From the NCBI GenBank assembly GCA_044225565.1, contig JBGAIL010000050.1, positions 1 through 27,330 of the forward strand: DNA of 27,330 nucleotides. The letters are read 5' to 3'. This DNA comes from CAVXAE01 sp044225565. GTDB taxonomy: Bacteria > Pseudomonadota > Gammaproteobacteria > Steroidobacterales > Steroidobacteraceae. The notes under the pieces were generated by a model that was given only the letters and a program-made list of their open reading frames with translations, had not been told where the DNA came from and did no database searches. Below are positions 16,028-24,565 of the stretch, in pieces (position 1 is the first letter of the stretch; every line of letters starts with the position of its first letter). A program made the translations under genes and the position numbers.

Positions 16028-17078
16028 GCGGATATCCCGTAGCGGTGGTGGGTGCCACCGGCCTGGTCGGCGAGACCATGATCCAGGTGCTCGAGGAGCG
16101 GGACTTCCCGGTGTCCGAGCTCCACCCCCTGGCGAGCAACCGCTCGCTGGGCAAGACGGTGAGCTTCAGGGGGCGGGAGATCCCGGTGCAGGAGCTCGAG
16201 GGCTTCGATTTCAAACGGGCGAAGATCGGGCTCTTCTCCGCCGGAGGCTCGATCTCCCGCGAGTTCGCGCCGAAGGCCGTGGCTGCGGGCTGCATCGTCA
16301 TCGACAACACCAGCGAGTTCCGGTACGACGACGACATCCCTCTCGTGGTGCCCGAGGTCAACGCGCATGCGCTCGCTCAATACAGGAAGCGGGGCATCGT
16401 CGCGAATCCGAACTGCTCGACCATCCAGATGCTGGTGGCCTTGAAGCCGATCCACGACGCGGCGGGCATCGAGCGCATCAACGTGGCCACGTACCAGTCC
16501 GTATCGGGTGCCGGGCGCGAAGCGGTGGAAGAGCTTGCTTCCCAGAGCGTCGCGCTGATGCAGGGGCAGGGGCCCGTGAAGGGCGGCGTGATCCCGAAGC
16601 AGATCGCGTTCAACGTCGTACCGCAGATCGACGTCTTCCAGGACAACGGCTACACCCGGGAGGAGATGAAGATGGTCTGGGAGACCCGCAAGATCCTCGA
16701 GGACCCCGCCATCCGCGTGAATCCCACCGCGGTGCGGGTGCCCGTGTTCTTCGGGCATTCGGAGGCCATCCACATCGAGACGCGGCGCAAGATCACGGCG
16801 GCTGAGGCCCGGGCCTTGCTGCAGAAAGCTCCGGGGGTCNNNNNNNNNNNNNNNNNNNNNNNNNNNNNNNNNNNNNGATGGATGCCCGCAAGCCCGGCGG
16901 GTACCCCACGGCCGCCCTCGAGGCAGCGAACCGCGACACAGTTTATGTCGGACGGATACGTGAAGATATTTCGTCAGATCGAGGCCTGAACCTCTGGGTC
17001 GTGTCCGACAACGTGCGCAAGGGAGCGGCGACCAACAGTGTGCAGATCGCTGAGATTTTGGTACGCGAAGGTATTTAA
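16024..17078 (+). CDS. asd: Aspartate-semialdehyde dehydrogenase, interrupted by an N run
   Basis: Asd reduces beta-aspartyl phosphate to the semialdehyde, the branch point to lysine, diaminopimelate, threonine and methionine. The N-terminal NADP motif AVVGATGLVGETM, the active-site cysteine in NPNCSTIQM and the histidine motif FFGHSEAIHIE lie before the gap. KPGGYPTA, VGRIRED and LWVVSDNVRKGAATNSVQIAE follow it in another frame. Bases 16840-16876 are N. The two coding parts give 272 plus about 67 codons, already the normal length of this family (about 340), so the true gap should be only a few bases. The start is GTG 16024, overlapping the aroC stop. The gene is probably intact in the organism. 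Confidence 0.93.
16840..16876. other. Assembly gap (37 N) inside asd
   Basis: The run of 37 Ns breaks the asd frame. Frame continuity needs a gap of 2, 5, 8 and so on bases. Alignment with family members that have two residues between APGV and the segment matching MDARKPGG suggests about 5. Confidence 0.99.
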
Positions 17079-17086
17079 GTTATATT
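17058..17086 (+). promoter_or_regulatory. Candidate sigma-70 promoter at the end of asd
   Basis: TTGGTA (17058-17063, four of six) and TATATT (17081-17086, five of six) are separated by exactly 17 bp within an AT-rich island that contrasts with the GC-rich surroundings. It points toward fimV. Transcription would start just before the terminator-like hairpin, so it may drive a leader rather than fimV directly. Confidence 0.4.
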
Positions 17087-17109
17087 GCCGCCCCAGTTTG
17101 CTTGGGGTG

Positions 17110-17136
17110 GCGAATGCCTTGCATTCGCTTGTTTTT
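17110..17136 (+). terminator. Rho-independent terminator between asd and fimV
   Basis: GCGAATGC (17110-17117), a CTT loop and GCATTCGC (17121-17128) form a perfect 8-bp stem followed by TTGTTTTT. A second hairpin (GCCGCCCCA 17087-17095 with TGGGGTGGC 17103-17111) lies immediately upstream and shares two bases with it, so the two compete slightly. The simple reading is termination of the prmB-aroC-asd unit. An attenuating leader for fimV is possible if the promoter at 17058 is real. Confidence 0.8.
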
Positions 17137-17177
17137 AAAAGAGTTATCTGCGGGCTGATGCCTCGCGGGGTGTCCTG

Positions 17178-20080
17178 ATGGTCGCCAAAACACACGGCGG
17201 GGCGCTGGCCCTGCTGCTCATGGCCAGTCCTGCGGCCTTCGCTCTCGGGCTGGGGGACATCCGCCTCCTGTCATCCCTGAATGCTCCTCTCGATGCGGAG
17301 ATCGAGCTGGTGGGGGCTACGCCGGAGGAGATGGCGGGGCTCAGGACGCAGATCGCCTCCCGGGAAACCTTCGCCCGTTACGGCCTCGACTGGCCTGCCT
17401 TCCTCTCCAGTGTGTCGGTGCAGCCCGCGCATACCGCGGACGGGCGGGACGTCATCAAGGTGCGCTCCGCGGAAGCGGCCACCGAGCCGTTCCTCACTCT
17501 GCTGCTCGAAGTGAACTGGGCGCGCGGCAAGCTCATTCGTGAGTACACCGTGTTGCTCGATCCGCCCGTGTACACGCCGGGCCAGCCGGCGGGGGCGCAA
17601 GCTCCAGTCGCGGCGCCTGTCAGTGGTGAAACCGCTCGCGCAGGCACCATCGAGCGTACGCAACCCCGTATTCCGGCACCTGCGGAGAGCGCCACTCCTG
17701 CTCCCTCGACGCCGCGCGCGCGTCCTTCTGCGGAGGCTGCTTCTGCGGGGTCCACGCGAATCGTGCGTCGCGGCGATACCCTGTCGGGCATCGCGGGCGA
17801 GATCACGGGTGGGGACACGCGCTCGTCGCGCAAATGGATGGTCGCGATCTATCGTGGCAATCCACGCGCGTTCGACGGCAACATGAACATCCTCCGCTCC
17901 GGGGCGGAGCTGCAGATTCCCGACAGCGCCGCGGCGGAAGCCATCAGCGGCAGCGACGCGAATGCGGAGATCCGTCAGCAATATGCGGCGTGGCGCGGGG
18001 CTTCCACGCCTGCGGCGGAAAGCACCGAAGAGTCGGGGCGCCTCAAGCTCGTCCCGCCGACGGCGCCGTCGAGCACTCCAGGAGCCGGTACCGCAGCATC
18101 CAGCGGCGACAACGCCGCGCTGCAGGGGCGTGTGCGAGATCTCGAGGCTCAGCTTCAGGAGTCCCGTCGCCTCATCGAGCTGAAGAACGCGGAGGTCGCG
18201 CAGCTGCAGGCGCGCCTCTCGACCAAGTCGGGGGAGCCTGCACCGTCGCAGGCAGAAACGCCTGTCGAGCCGCCGGTCGCCACTCCTCCGGCTGCCGAAA
18301 CGCCTCCTGCCTCATCTGAAGCGCCCCAGAGCGAGCAGGCCTCCGCGGCCGAGCCGCTCCCAGCTCACCCGAAGCGGCCGCCCCTGCGGCGCAAGCTGCG
18401 CCGGCGCCGGCCGAAGGCGGCTCGATCGTCGACAAGCTGAAGGAATTCTGGTGGGTCGGCGCGGCGCTCATCGTCGCGCTGCTGGGCCTGCTCGGCCTGC
18501 GGGCCTGGCGTGCCAAGCAGCAGTCCGACTTCGACGACTCCCTGGGCCGCCTGGCCACGGGTAGCGACCGTGACTTCAATACCGGCGACACGGCTCCGGT
18601 GCGCGCCATCGGTCCTGAACCGAATTTCCTGGTGGAAGAGTCCGGTACGCACGAGCGTCCGCGCTTCGCCGGCCCGGCGGCTCCTCCGCCGCCGAACGTG
18701 GCCACCGAGGACACGATCAGCAGCGAGACCGCCATCAACCTCGACCAGGGCGATCCGCTGGCCGAGGCCGATTTCCACATGGCCTACGGCCTCTACGACC
18801 AGGCCGCCGATCTGGTGCGCATCGCGATCTCGCGCGAGCCGGAGCGTCGCGATCTGAAGCTGAAGCTGCTCGAGGTGTTCTTCGTCTGGGGCAACAAGGA
18901 GCAGTTCCTCCAGACGGCCCGCGAGCTCGCCTCCACCCGCGACCAGGCCGCGCCGGGCGAGTGGGAAAAGATCGTCATCATGGGCAAGCAGCTCGCGCCC
19001 GAGGACGAGCTCTTCAGCGGCGGGGGCGGCGTCGGTGCCGCGGCCGCAGGCGGCGTGGATCTCGACCTCGAGGGCGGTCAGAGCCGGGTCGATTTCGACC
19101 TGCTCGGCGAGCCCGTACCCGGGGAAGGAGACCATGGCGATGCCGTGGACCTCGACATCGGCTCCGCGCTCAGTGATCGCGATGCCACGGCGGAATCGCC
19201 CACACGCACCACGGACGCCCATCTCGCGTTGCATGACGCCGATGACGCTACTACCGCCACCACGCGTGAGATCACGCGCGAGATGACGGCGGAGATGCCG
19301 CCGGCCGACGAGCCGGTGATGCCGGACTACGATCTCACGGGTTCCGAAGAGGCACCCACCGTCGAGCAGCCGGCCGTGCCGGCGCAGGACAACCCGACCA
19401 TCCGCCAGAAGGTGGACATGGCGCTCAAGCAGGGCGTCGGCGCGGATCAGACGGCGGAGCTTGCCATCGACGATCTGGGCCTCGACCTTACCGCGCTCGA
19501 CACGGTGGATCAGCCCGGTCTCGGCGCCTCGCCGGACGCGCCCACGCTGGTTGCAGGCCTCGACGACCATTCGCGCCGCCTCATGGCGGATGCGGATCGC
19601 CAGGAAGATGAAGACCACGCGGCCACCGGTCCATCCGCCACGGCTGAATGGCGCGTGCGGCCGGAAGATCTCGACCCCACGCTGCCGCCTACTCGGGTGG
19701 AAGCGCTGGAAGGCGACATCTCCGCGACGTCGCGCATGAAGGGCATCAGCGAGCAGGACATCGATTTCGACTTCAATGCCGAGGAAGGCAACGGCGCCGC
19801 CGCCCGGACGGACACCGGCGTGGAGTTCGACGTGGGTACGGCTACCGTGCCGGACATGGCACACACCGCCACCCAGCGCATCGCGGCCGAAGACCTCGCG
19901 CTGCCGGACCTCGAGCCGGTGACGATGAGCGAGGTCGGCACGAAGCTCGATCTGGCCCGCGCCTACATGGACATGGGTGATCCCGAGGGTGCGCGCAACA
20001 TCCTCGAGGAAGTCCTGCAGGAGGGCTCGCAGACCCAGAAGCAGGAAGCCCAGCGCCTCATCGACTCACTGCCCGGCTGA
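17178..20080 (+). CDS. fimV: FimV-family pilus assembly / polar hub protein, apparent -1 frameshift
   Basis: FimV is an inner-membrane, peptidoglycan-binding protein needed for type IV pilus secretin assembly and polar organisation. Order: signal peptide 1-22, FimV N-terminal domain to about 130, Pro/Ala-rich linker, LysM around 192-250 (RIVRRGDTLSGI to ELQIP), and a coiled coil around 311-350. After the shift come a membrane segment (WWVGAALIVALLGLLGLRAW), a long acidic cytoplasmic part and a C-terminal TPR-like FimV domain (KLDLARAYMDMGDPEGARNILEEVL). The first frame stops at 18440. Continuity needs one added base near 18355-18365, giving 967 residues. As written, the signal-peptide half lacks its membrane anchor. 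The neighbours asd and truA are those of fimV in Pseudomonas. Confidence 0.88.
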
Positions 20081-20897
20081 GCCGTCCCCTACGCGCTTAG
20101 CGGTCGGCATCGAGTATCGCGGCACCGCGTTCGCGGGCTGGCAGACGCAGGCCGGGCTGCGCACGGTGCAGGGATGCCTCGAGGATGCGCTGTCCTCCGT
20201 GGCGAACGAGAGGCTGGACGTCGTGGCTGCCGGCCGCACGGATGCCGGCGTTCACGCGCGTGAGCAGGTGGCGCACTTCGACACTACTGCATTTCGTACC
20301 GCGCGGGCCTGGGTGCTCGGCGCCAATACCCATCTTCCCGACGATGTGAGCCTCAGCTGGGCGATGCCTGTGCCGGGGCACTTCCACGCTCGTTATTCAG
20401 CCGAGGGCCGCACCTACCGTTACTACATCCTCAATCGCTGGATGCGGTCCGCACTGGTGGGGAAGGGCGCTACGCCTGTCTTCAAGCCACTCGGCATGGA
20501 GGTGATGTCCACCGCGGCACAGGCGCTCATCGGCGAGCACGACTTCAGCGCCTTCCGCGCCGCGGAGTGCCAGTCGCATTCCCCTATCCGCCGCCTCACG
20601 CAGCTTTCCGTGGAGCGCAGCGGTGACTGGGTCGTCATCGAAGCCACCGCCAATGCCTTCTTGCATCACATGATGCGCAACATCGCCGGTCTGCTCATCG
20701 CGGTGGGCAAGGGGGATCGCCCGTCGGAATGGGCCGCCGAGGTACTGGCATCCCGCGATCGCACCCGGGGTGCCGCCACCGCGCCGGCCGAGGGGCTCTA
20801 TCTGTGGAAAGTGCGGTATCCGGACGCCTTCCGGCTGCCTTCCGCCCCGGCTGCATCCACGGGCGCGGTTTCGTTTATGCTTCCCGGCGGCTGCTGA
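19977..20897 (+). CDS. truA: tRNA pseudouridine(38-40) synthase, start unclear
   Basis: TruA makes pseudouridine at positions 38-40 of the tRNA anticodon arm. The conserved N-terminus RLAVGIEYRGTAFAGWQTQ begins near 20093, the catalytic aspartate is in AAGRTDAGVHA, and FLHHMMRNIAG is intact. Between the fimV stop (20080) and this conserved part there is no in-frame ATG, GTG or TTG. The nearest are GTG at 19989 and 19977, inside fimV, which would add an Arg/Ser-rich leader of about 35-40 residues that looks like out-of-frame fimV coding. Either a start codon is lost to a sequence error or a rare start is used. The domain itself is undamaged. Confidence 0.9.
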   Translation: MIPRVRATSSRKSCRRARRPRSRKPSASSTHCPAEPSPTRLAVGIEYRGTAFAGWQTQAGLRTVQGCLEDALSSVANERLDVVAAGRTDAGVHAREQVAHFDTTAFRTARAWVLGANTHLPDDVSLSWAMPVPGHFHARYSAEGRTYRYYILNRWMRSALVGKGATPVFKPLGMEVMSTAAQALIGEHDFSAFRAAECQSHSPIRRLTQLSVERSGDWVVIEATANAFLHHMMRNIAGLLIAVGKGDRPSEWAAEVLASRDRTRGAATAPAEGLYLWKVRYPDAFRLPSAPAASTGAVSFMLPGGC

Positions 20898-20911
20898 GGC
20901 CCGGAGAATCG

Positions 20912-21817
20912 ATGTCCTGGTTCGAGAAGATCATGCCCTCGCGCATCAAGACCGAGCGCCGGACGCGCTCGGTGCCGGAGGGCCTGTGGATCAAATGTCC
21001 GGCCTGCGACGCGGTGCTGTACCGCGCGGAGCTCGAGCGCAACATCTACGTCTGCCCCAAATGCAGCCACCACATGCGCATCGCGGCACGGGACCGGCTC
21101 GAGCGCTTCTTCGACGACACCGACGAGATCGTCGAGATCGGCGATGGCATCTCGCCGGAGGATCCTCTCAAGTTCCGGGACAGCAAGCGTTACAAGGACC
21201 GCCTGTCGCAGGCGCAGAAGTCCACCGGGGAAAAGGACGCCCTCGTCGTACTCGCCGGCAAGGTGCACGAGCTGCCCGTGGTTGCCTGCGCCTTCGAGTT
21301 CCAGTTCCTCGGGGGCTCGATGGGCTCGGTCGTCGGTGAGCGCTTCAAGCGCGCAGTGGACTATTGCATCGAGAACCGCCAGCCGCTCGTGTGCTTCACG
21401 GCAAGCGGCGGTGCGCGCATGCAGGAAGCTCTGTATTCCCTGCTGCAGATGGCGAAGACCAGCGCTGCGCTCGCGCGCCTGGCTCAGGCGCATCTGCCCT
21501 TCATCTCCGTGATGACGGACCCGACCACTGGAGGCGTCTCCGCCAGCCTCGCGATGCTCGGGGACCTGAACATCGCCGAGCCGCGCGCGCTCATCGGCTT
21601 CGCTGGTCCTCGCGTCATCCAGCAAACGGTGCGGGAGACGCTTCCTGAAGGCTTCCAGCGCAGCGAGTTCCTGCTGGAGCACGGCGTGCTCGACATGATC
21701 GTTGACCGTCGGGACATGCGTGATCGGATCTCGGCGTTGCTGCGGTTGCTAAGTCGCATGCCTCCGCCGCCGACGGCCGCCACTACGGGAACGGTCGCCG
21801 CCCTCAAGTCGCCTTGA
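20912..21817 (+). CDS. accD: Acetyl-CoA carboxylase carboxyltransferase subunit beta
   Basis: AccD and AccA form the carboxyltransferase that makes malonyl-CoA for fatty acid synthesis. The 301-residue protein starts with the typical MSWFEKIMPSRI. Its zinc ribbon has cysteines at 29, 32, 48 and 51 (CPAC and CPKC). The crotonase-like core shows FEFQFLGGSMGSVVGERF, SGGARMQE, DPTTGGVSAS and GFAGPRVI. The ATG at 20912 is 15 bases after truA and has GGAGA upstream. The TGA overlaps a TTG start of folC. The C-terminal PPPPTAATTGTVAA tail is low complexity. Confidence 0.97.
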   Translation: MSWFEKIMPSRIKTERRTRSVPEGLWIKCPACDAVLYRAELERNIYVCPKCSHHMRIAARDRLERFFDDTDEIVEIGDGISPEDPLKFRDSKRYKDRLSQAQKSTGEKDALVVLAGKVHELPVVACAFEFQFLGGSMGSVVGERFKRAVDYCIENRQPLVCFTASGGARMQEALYSLLQMAKTSAALARLAQAHLPFISVMTDPTTGGVSASLAMLGDLNIAEPRALIGFAGPRVIQQTVRETLPEGFQRSEFLLEHGVLDMIVDRRDMRDRISALLRLLSRMPPPPTAATTGTVAALKSP

Positions 21818-23119
21818 AGCGCCGCACGCTCGCCGAGTGGCTCGAGCTGCAGCAGTCGGTGCACGCTCGCGGCATCGATCTCGAACTGTCGCGTGTGGCC
21901 CGGGTGGCGGAGAGGTTGGGTGTGAGCCGGCCGTCGTGCCCCGTGGTCACCGTTGGGGGCACCAACGGCAAGGGATCGGTGGTCGCATTCCTCGAGGCGA
22001 TCGCGCGCAGCGCAGGCGTGACGCCGGGCGTGTTCACCTCGCCTCATCTCGTCCGGTACAACGAGCGGGTCCGCATCGACGGGACGGAAGCAACGGACGA
22101 TGAGCTCATCGATGCGTTCGAGCGCATCGAGGCAGCGCGCGGCGAAATCACCCTCACCTACTTCGAGTACAACACCCTTGCGGCGCTACTCGTGTTCGCG
22201 CAACGCCGCACCGGCCTGGTCGTGCTGGAAGTAGGGCTGGGCGGCCGGCTCGATTCGACGAACATCATCGACAGCGACGTCGCAGTGGTGTGCTCCATCG
22301 GTTTCGACCATCGTGACTGGCTCGGCGACACGCTGGAGCAGATCGGTCGCGAGAAGGCCGGCATCTTCCGCGCCGGGCGCCCCGCCGTACTCGGCTCTCC
22401 CGATATGCCCACAAGCGTGTTCGCCGCCATCCGCACGCTCGGCGCCATACCTGTCGTCGCCGAGCGCGACTTCACCTGGCAGCCTGTGCAGGTACCGGAC
22501 ACCGCATATCAGGCATTTCCAGGGAGGTGGCGGTTCAAGGGAGAGCGGCTGGTGCTGGAGGATCTGCCGGCGCCGGCGCTGCCGGGATCGATCCAGTATC
22601 GCAATGCGGCGACGGCACTCGCCGCGGCCGAGAGGCTGCCGGCCGCGGCTGGGCTGCATTTCCGCAATGTCGCCGAAGCGTTGCGCAAGGTGAGTCTGCC
22701 GGGGCGAATGCAGGTCGTGCCGGGGCCGGTCGAATGGATTCTCGACGTTGCTCACAACGAGCCCGCGGCGCGGACGCTGGCGACGCACCTCACGGAAAGG
22801 CCGTGCGCGGGGCGCACGATCGCGGTCGCGAGCATCCTCGAAGACAAGGACGCCGCTGCGATCGGAGCGGCGCTGAGTCCGGTCGTCGATCAGTGGTTCA
22901 TCTGCACTCTCGCAGAGCCGCGCGGACTCACCGCAGCCGCGCTTCAATCGCGTCTGGGCTTGCCGCCGGAGAAGGTCGCTGGAGAAGGTCGCATTGGCGG
23001 CTTCCGTGGCAGAAGGTTGTGAGAAAGCGCGCGCGCTCGCGAAGCCGGGCGATCGTGTCGTCGCCTGCGGCTCGTTCCTGGTCGTGGGCGCGGCTTTGCA
23101 GTGGCTTGGACTATACTGA
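21814..23119 (+). CDS. folC: Folylpolyglutamate/dihydrofolate synthase, frame broken by a 13-bp duplication
   Basis: FolC adds glutamate to dihydropteroate and to folates. The protein shows the Mur-ligase ATP motif VGGTNGKGSV, TSPHLVRYNERVRIDG, EVGLGGRLDSTN, GFDHRDWLG and DVAHNEPA. The start is the TTG at 21814, overlapping the accD stop. As written, the frame ends at 23022, but the normal FolC tail (AASVAEGCEKARALAKPGDRVV, GSFLVVGAALQWLGLY) continues in the next frame to 23119. The break coincides with a direct duplication, GGAGAAGGTCGCT then GGAGAAGGTCGCA (22968-22980 and 22981-22993). Removing one 13-bp copy restores PPEKVALAASVAEG and a 430-residue protein. Confidence 0.9.
22968..22993 (+). 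repeat. 13-bp tandem duplication in folC
   Basis: Two adjacent copies of GGAGAAGGTCGC plus one variable base (T then A). The extra 13 bases change the frame by one and disrupt the C-terminal 45 or so codons of folC. Confidence 0.9.
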
Positions 23120-23152
23120 CCGCGCTTGTTTTCGAGCGAGCGCATCCCCATC

Positions 23153-23926
23153 GTGGAAACCCAGGTCAAAGAGAGACTCACCGGCGCCGTCATCCTCGTG
23201 ACGCTGATCGTGCTGCTGGTGCCCGAGCTGCTCACGGGCGGCCCCGGTAAGGAATCACCGCCGGCAGATGTTGCGGCACCTTCTGTCGGTACGGCGGGCG
23301 AGGCGGCGGTGCGCACGTACAGCATCGATCTCGTCCAGGGCGGTGTGAAGCGGCAGCAGACGCCGCCGGACGAGCCGGATCTTTCGGCACGGGCGGTGAC
23401 GAAGCCGGAAGCCGCAGGCGAGCCCGACGCCACCGTCGAGCCGGCGAAGGTCGTGGCGGAACAGGTGAGTGCACAGCCTCAGCCAGCGTCCGTGGCCTCT
23501 CAGCAGGGCTCGGCGGCGAAGCGAGTTGCCGAGCCGTTGGTGGAACAATTCCCACCGCCGGTCGCGTCGAAACCGACGCCCGCCGTGGCAAAGCCGGCTC
23601 AGGCTCCGAAGGTGGAACCGAAGCCGGCCTCCACCGCGGCGTCCCGGGTCGCCGCGGAATCGCCGCCGAAGGAGGCAGCGTCGAGCGCGATGGAGAAGGG
23701 CTGGGCGGTGCAGCTGGGAAGCTTCGCGAGCCGCGAGAACGCGCAGCGGCTCGCCAGGCAGCTCAAGGGCAAAGGCTATAGCGCGTATGTCCTCGGAGGA
23801 GGCGGCAGCAGTGGCAAGCTTTATCGGGTGCGTGTGGGGCCCGAGCCCGACCGGGCGGCGGCGAACGCCCTCGCGGCGAAGTTGCGCACGGCTGGCCAGA
23901 AGGGCTCCGTCGTCTCCCAGCCCTGA
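23153..23926 (+). CDS. dedD: SPOR-domain membrane protein, DedD-like
   Basis: This protein of about 257 residues has a short cytoplasmic start (ETQVKERLTG), one membrane segment (AVILVTLIVLLVPELL), a long Pro/Ala/Lys-rich periplasmic linker, and a C-terminal SPOR domain (WAVQLGSFASRENAQRLARQL to LYRVRVGPEPDRAAA). SPOR domains bind denuded septal peptidoglycan, and DedD takes part in cell division. The GTG at 23153 places the start as in relatives; a TTG at 23126 would add nine residues but has no ribosome site. Its place between folC and cvpA matches the Pseudomonas dedD position. Confidence 0.88.
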   Translation: METQVKERLTGAVILVTLIVLLVPELLTGGPGKESPPADVAAPSVGTAGEAAVRTYSIDLVQGGVKRQQTPPDEPDLSARAVTKPEAAGEPDATVEPAKVVAEQVSAQPQPASVASQQGSAAKRVAEPLVEQFPPPVASKPTPAVAKPAQAPKVEPKPASTAASRVAAESPPKEAASSAMEKGWAVQLGSFASRENAQRLARQLKGKGYSAYVLGGGGSSGKLYRVRVGPEPDRAAANALAAKLRTAGQKGSVVSQP

Positions 23927-23968
23927 TGACATAGCGCATCCACGCAGCCGGCAACGAAGCCGATGTCC

Positions 23969-23997
23969 GCGAAAAGCGCCGCCAGGCGACTTTTCGC
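23969..23997. promoter_or_regulatory. Strong hairpin in the dedD-cvpA gap
   Basis: GCGAAAAGCGCC (23969-23980) pairs with GGCG-A-CTTTTCGC (23985-23997) around a GCCA loop, giving a 12-bp stem with one bulged base. No T-run follows. A -10-like TACAAT lies downstream at 24010-24015, without a clear -35. It may be an RNA processing or partial termination site before cvpA-purF. It does not match the E. coli PurR box. Confidence 0.45.
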
Positions 23998-24054
23998 CGG
24001 ATCAACGAGTACAATCCCGCCTCGCAAATTCCACCCCCGCCGGGATGGTCGCGA

Positions 24055-24555
24055 ATGATCTTCGTCGATTATGTGCTCATCGCCATCCTCGCCCTCTCCG
24101 TCGTCATCGGCGCGCTGCGCGGCTTCCTGCGCGAGGCCATCGCGCTGGCCAGCTGGGTCCTCGCGTTGTTCCTGGCCTGGCACTTCGCGCCGGCGCTCGA
24201 GCCGCATCTCGGCAAGTGGCTCGCGGAGCATCGGGAGCTGCGCACCTGGGTGGCTCGCGCGGTCATCGCGCGCGCCCGCCGGGTGGTCGGTGGCGTCGTC
24301 GGGGGGCTGCTCGGCCACTTCGTCAGGCTTTCCATCTTCAGCGGGCTCGACCGCCTGCTCGGCATCGCGTTCGGCGCGCTGCGCGGGCTCGTGGTGATTG
24401 GCGTGCTGGTCATCCTCGGACAGTTGCTGCGCATGGACGCCGAGCCCTGGTGGGGCGAATCCAAACTCATCCCGCACGCCGCGCGCATCGCGAACGGCCT
24501 GCGGGCCTTCGTCGGCGAGCACTGGCCGCCGGATACCCTCTCCGTGAAAGCCTGA
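24055..24555 (+). CDS. cvpA: CvpA family membrane protein
   Basis: This 166-residue inner-membrane protein has four hydrophobic segments (about residues 4-22, 28-45, 68-88 and 102-122), matching CvpA, named for colicin V production. The start MIFVDYVLIAILALSVVIGALRGFLREA is characteristic. The molecular role is poorly defined, although the gene commonly precedes purF, as it does here with a 10-base gap. Co-transcription with purF is likely. Confidence 0.93.
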   Translation: MIFVDYVLIAILALSVVIGALRGFLREAIALASWVLALFLAWHFAPALEPHLGKWLAEHRELRTWVARAVIARARRVVGGVVGGLLGHFVRLSIFSGLDRLLGIAFGALRGLVVIGVLVILGQLLRMDAEPWWGESKLIPHAARIANGLRAFVGEHWPPDTLSVKA

Positions 24556-24565
24556 AACGCCGGCC

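Noticed and set aside
16024..16989. A 321-codon Asd read straight through the N run
   Set aside because: The residues after the Ns are out of frame; the genuine C-terminus lies in the frame ending at 17078.
18350..18375. Programmed ribosomal frameshifting in fimV
   Set aside because: No slippery heptamer or obvious downstream structure, and other unrelated disruptions nearby make sequence error more likely.
23112..23117. TATACT as a promoter for dedD
   Set aside because: A good -10 match, but it encodes the conserved LGLY end of FolC and no -35 lies at 16-18 bp; probably chance.
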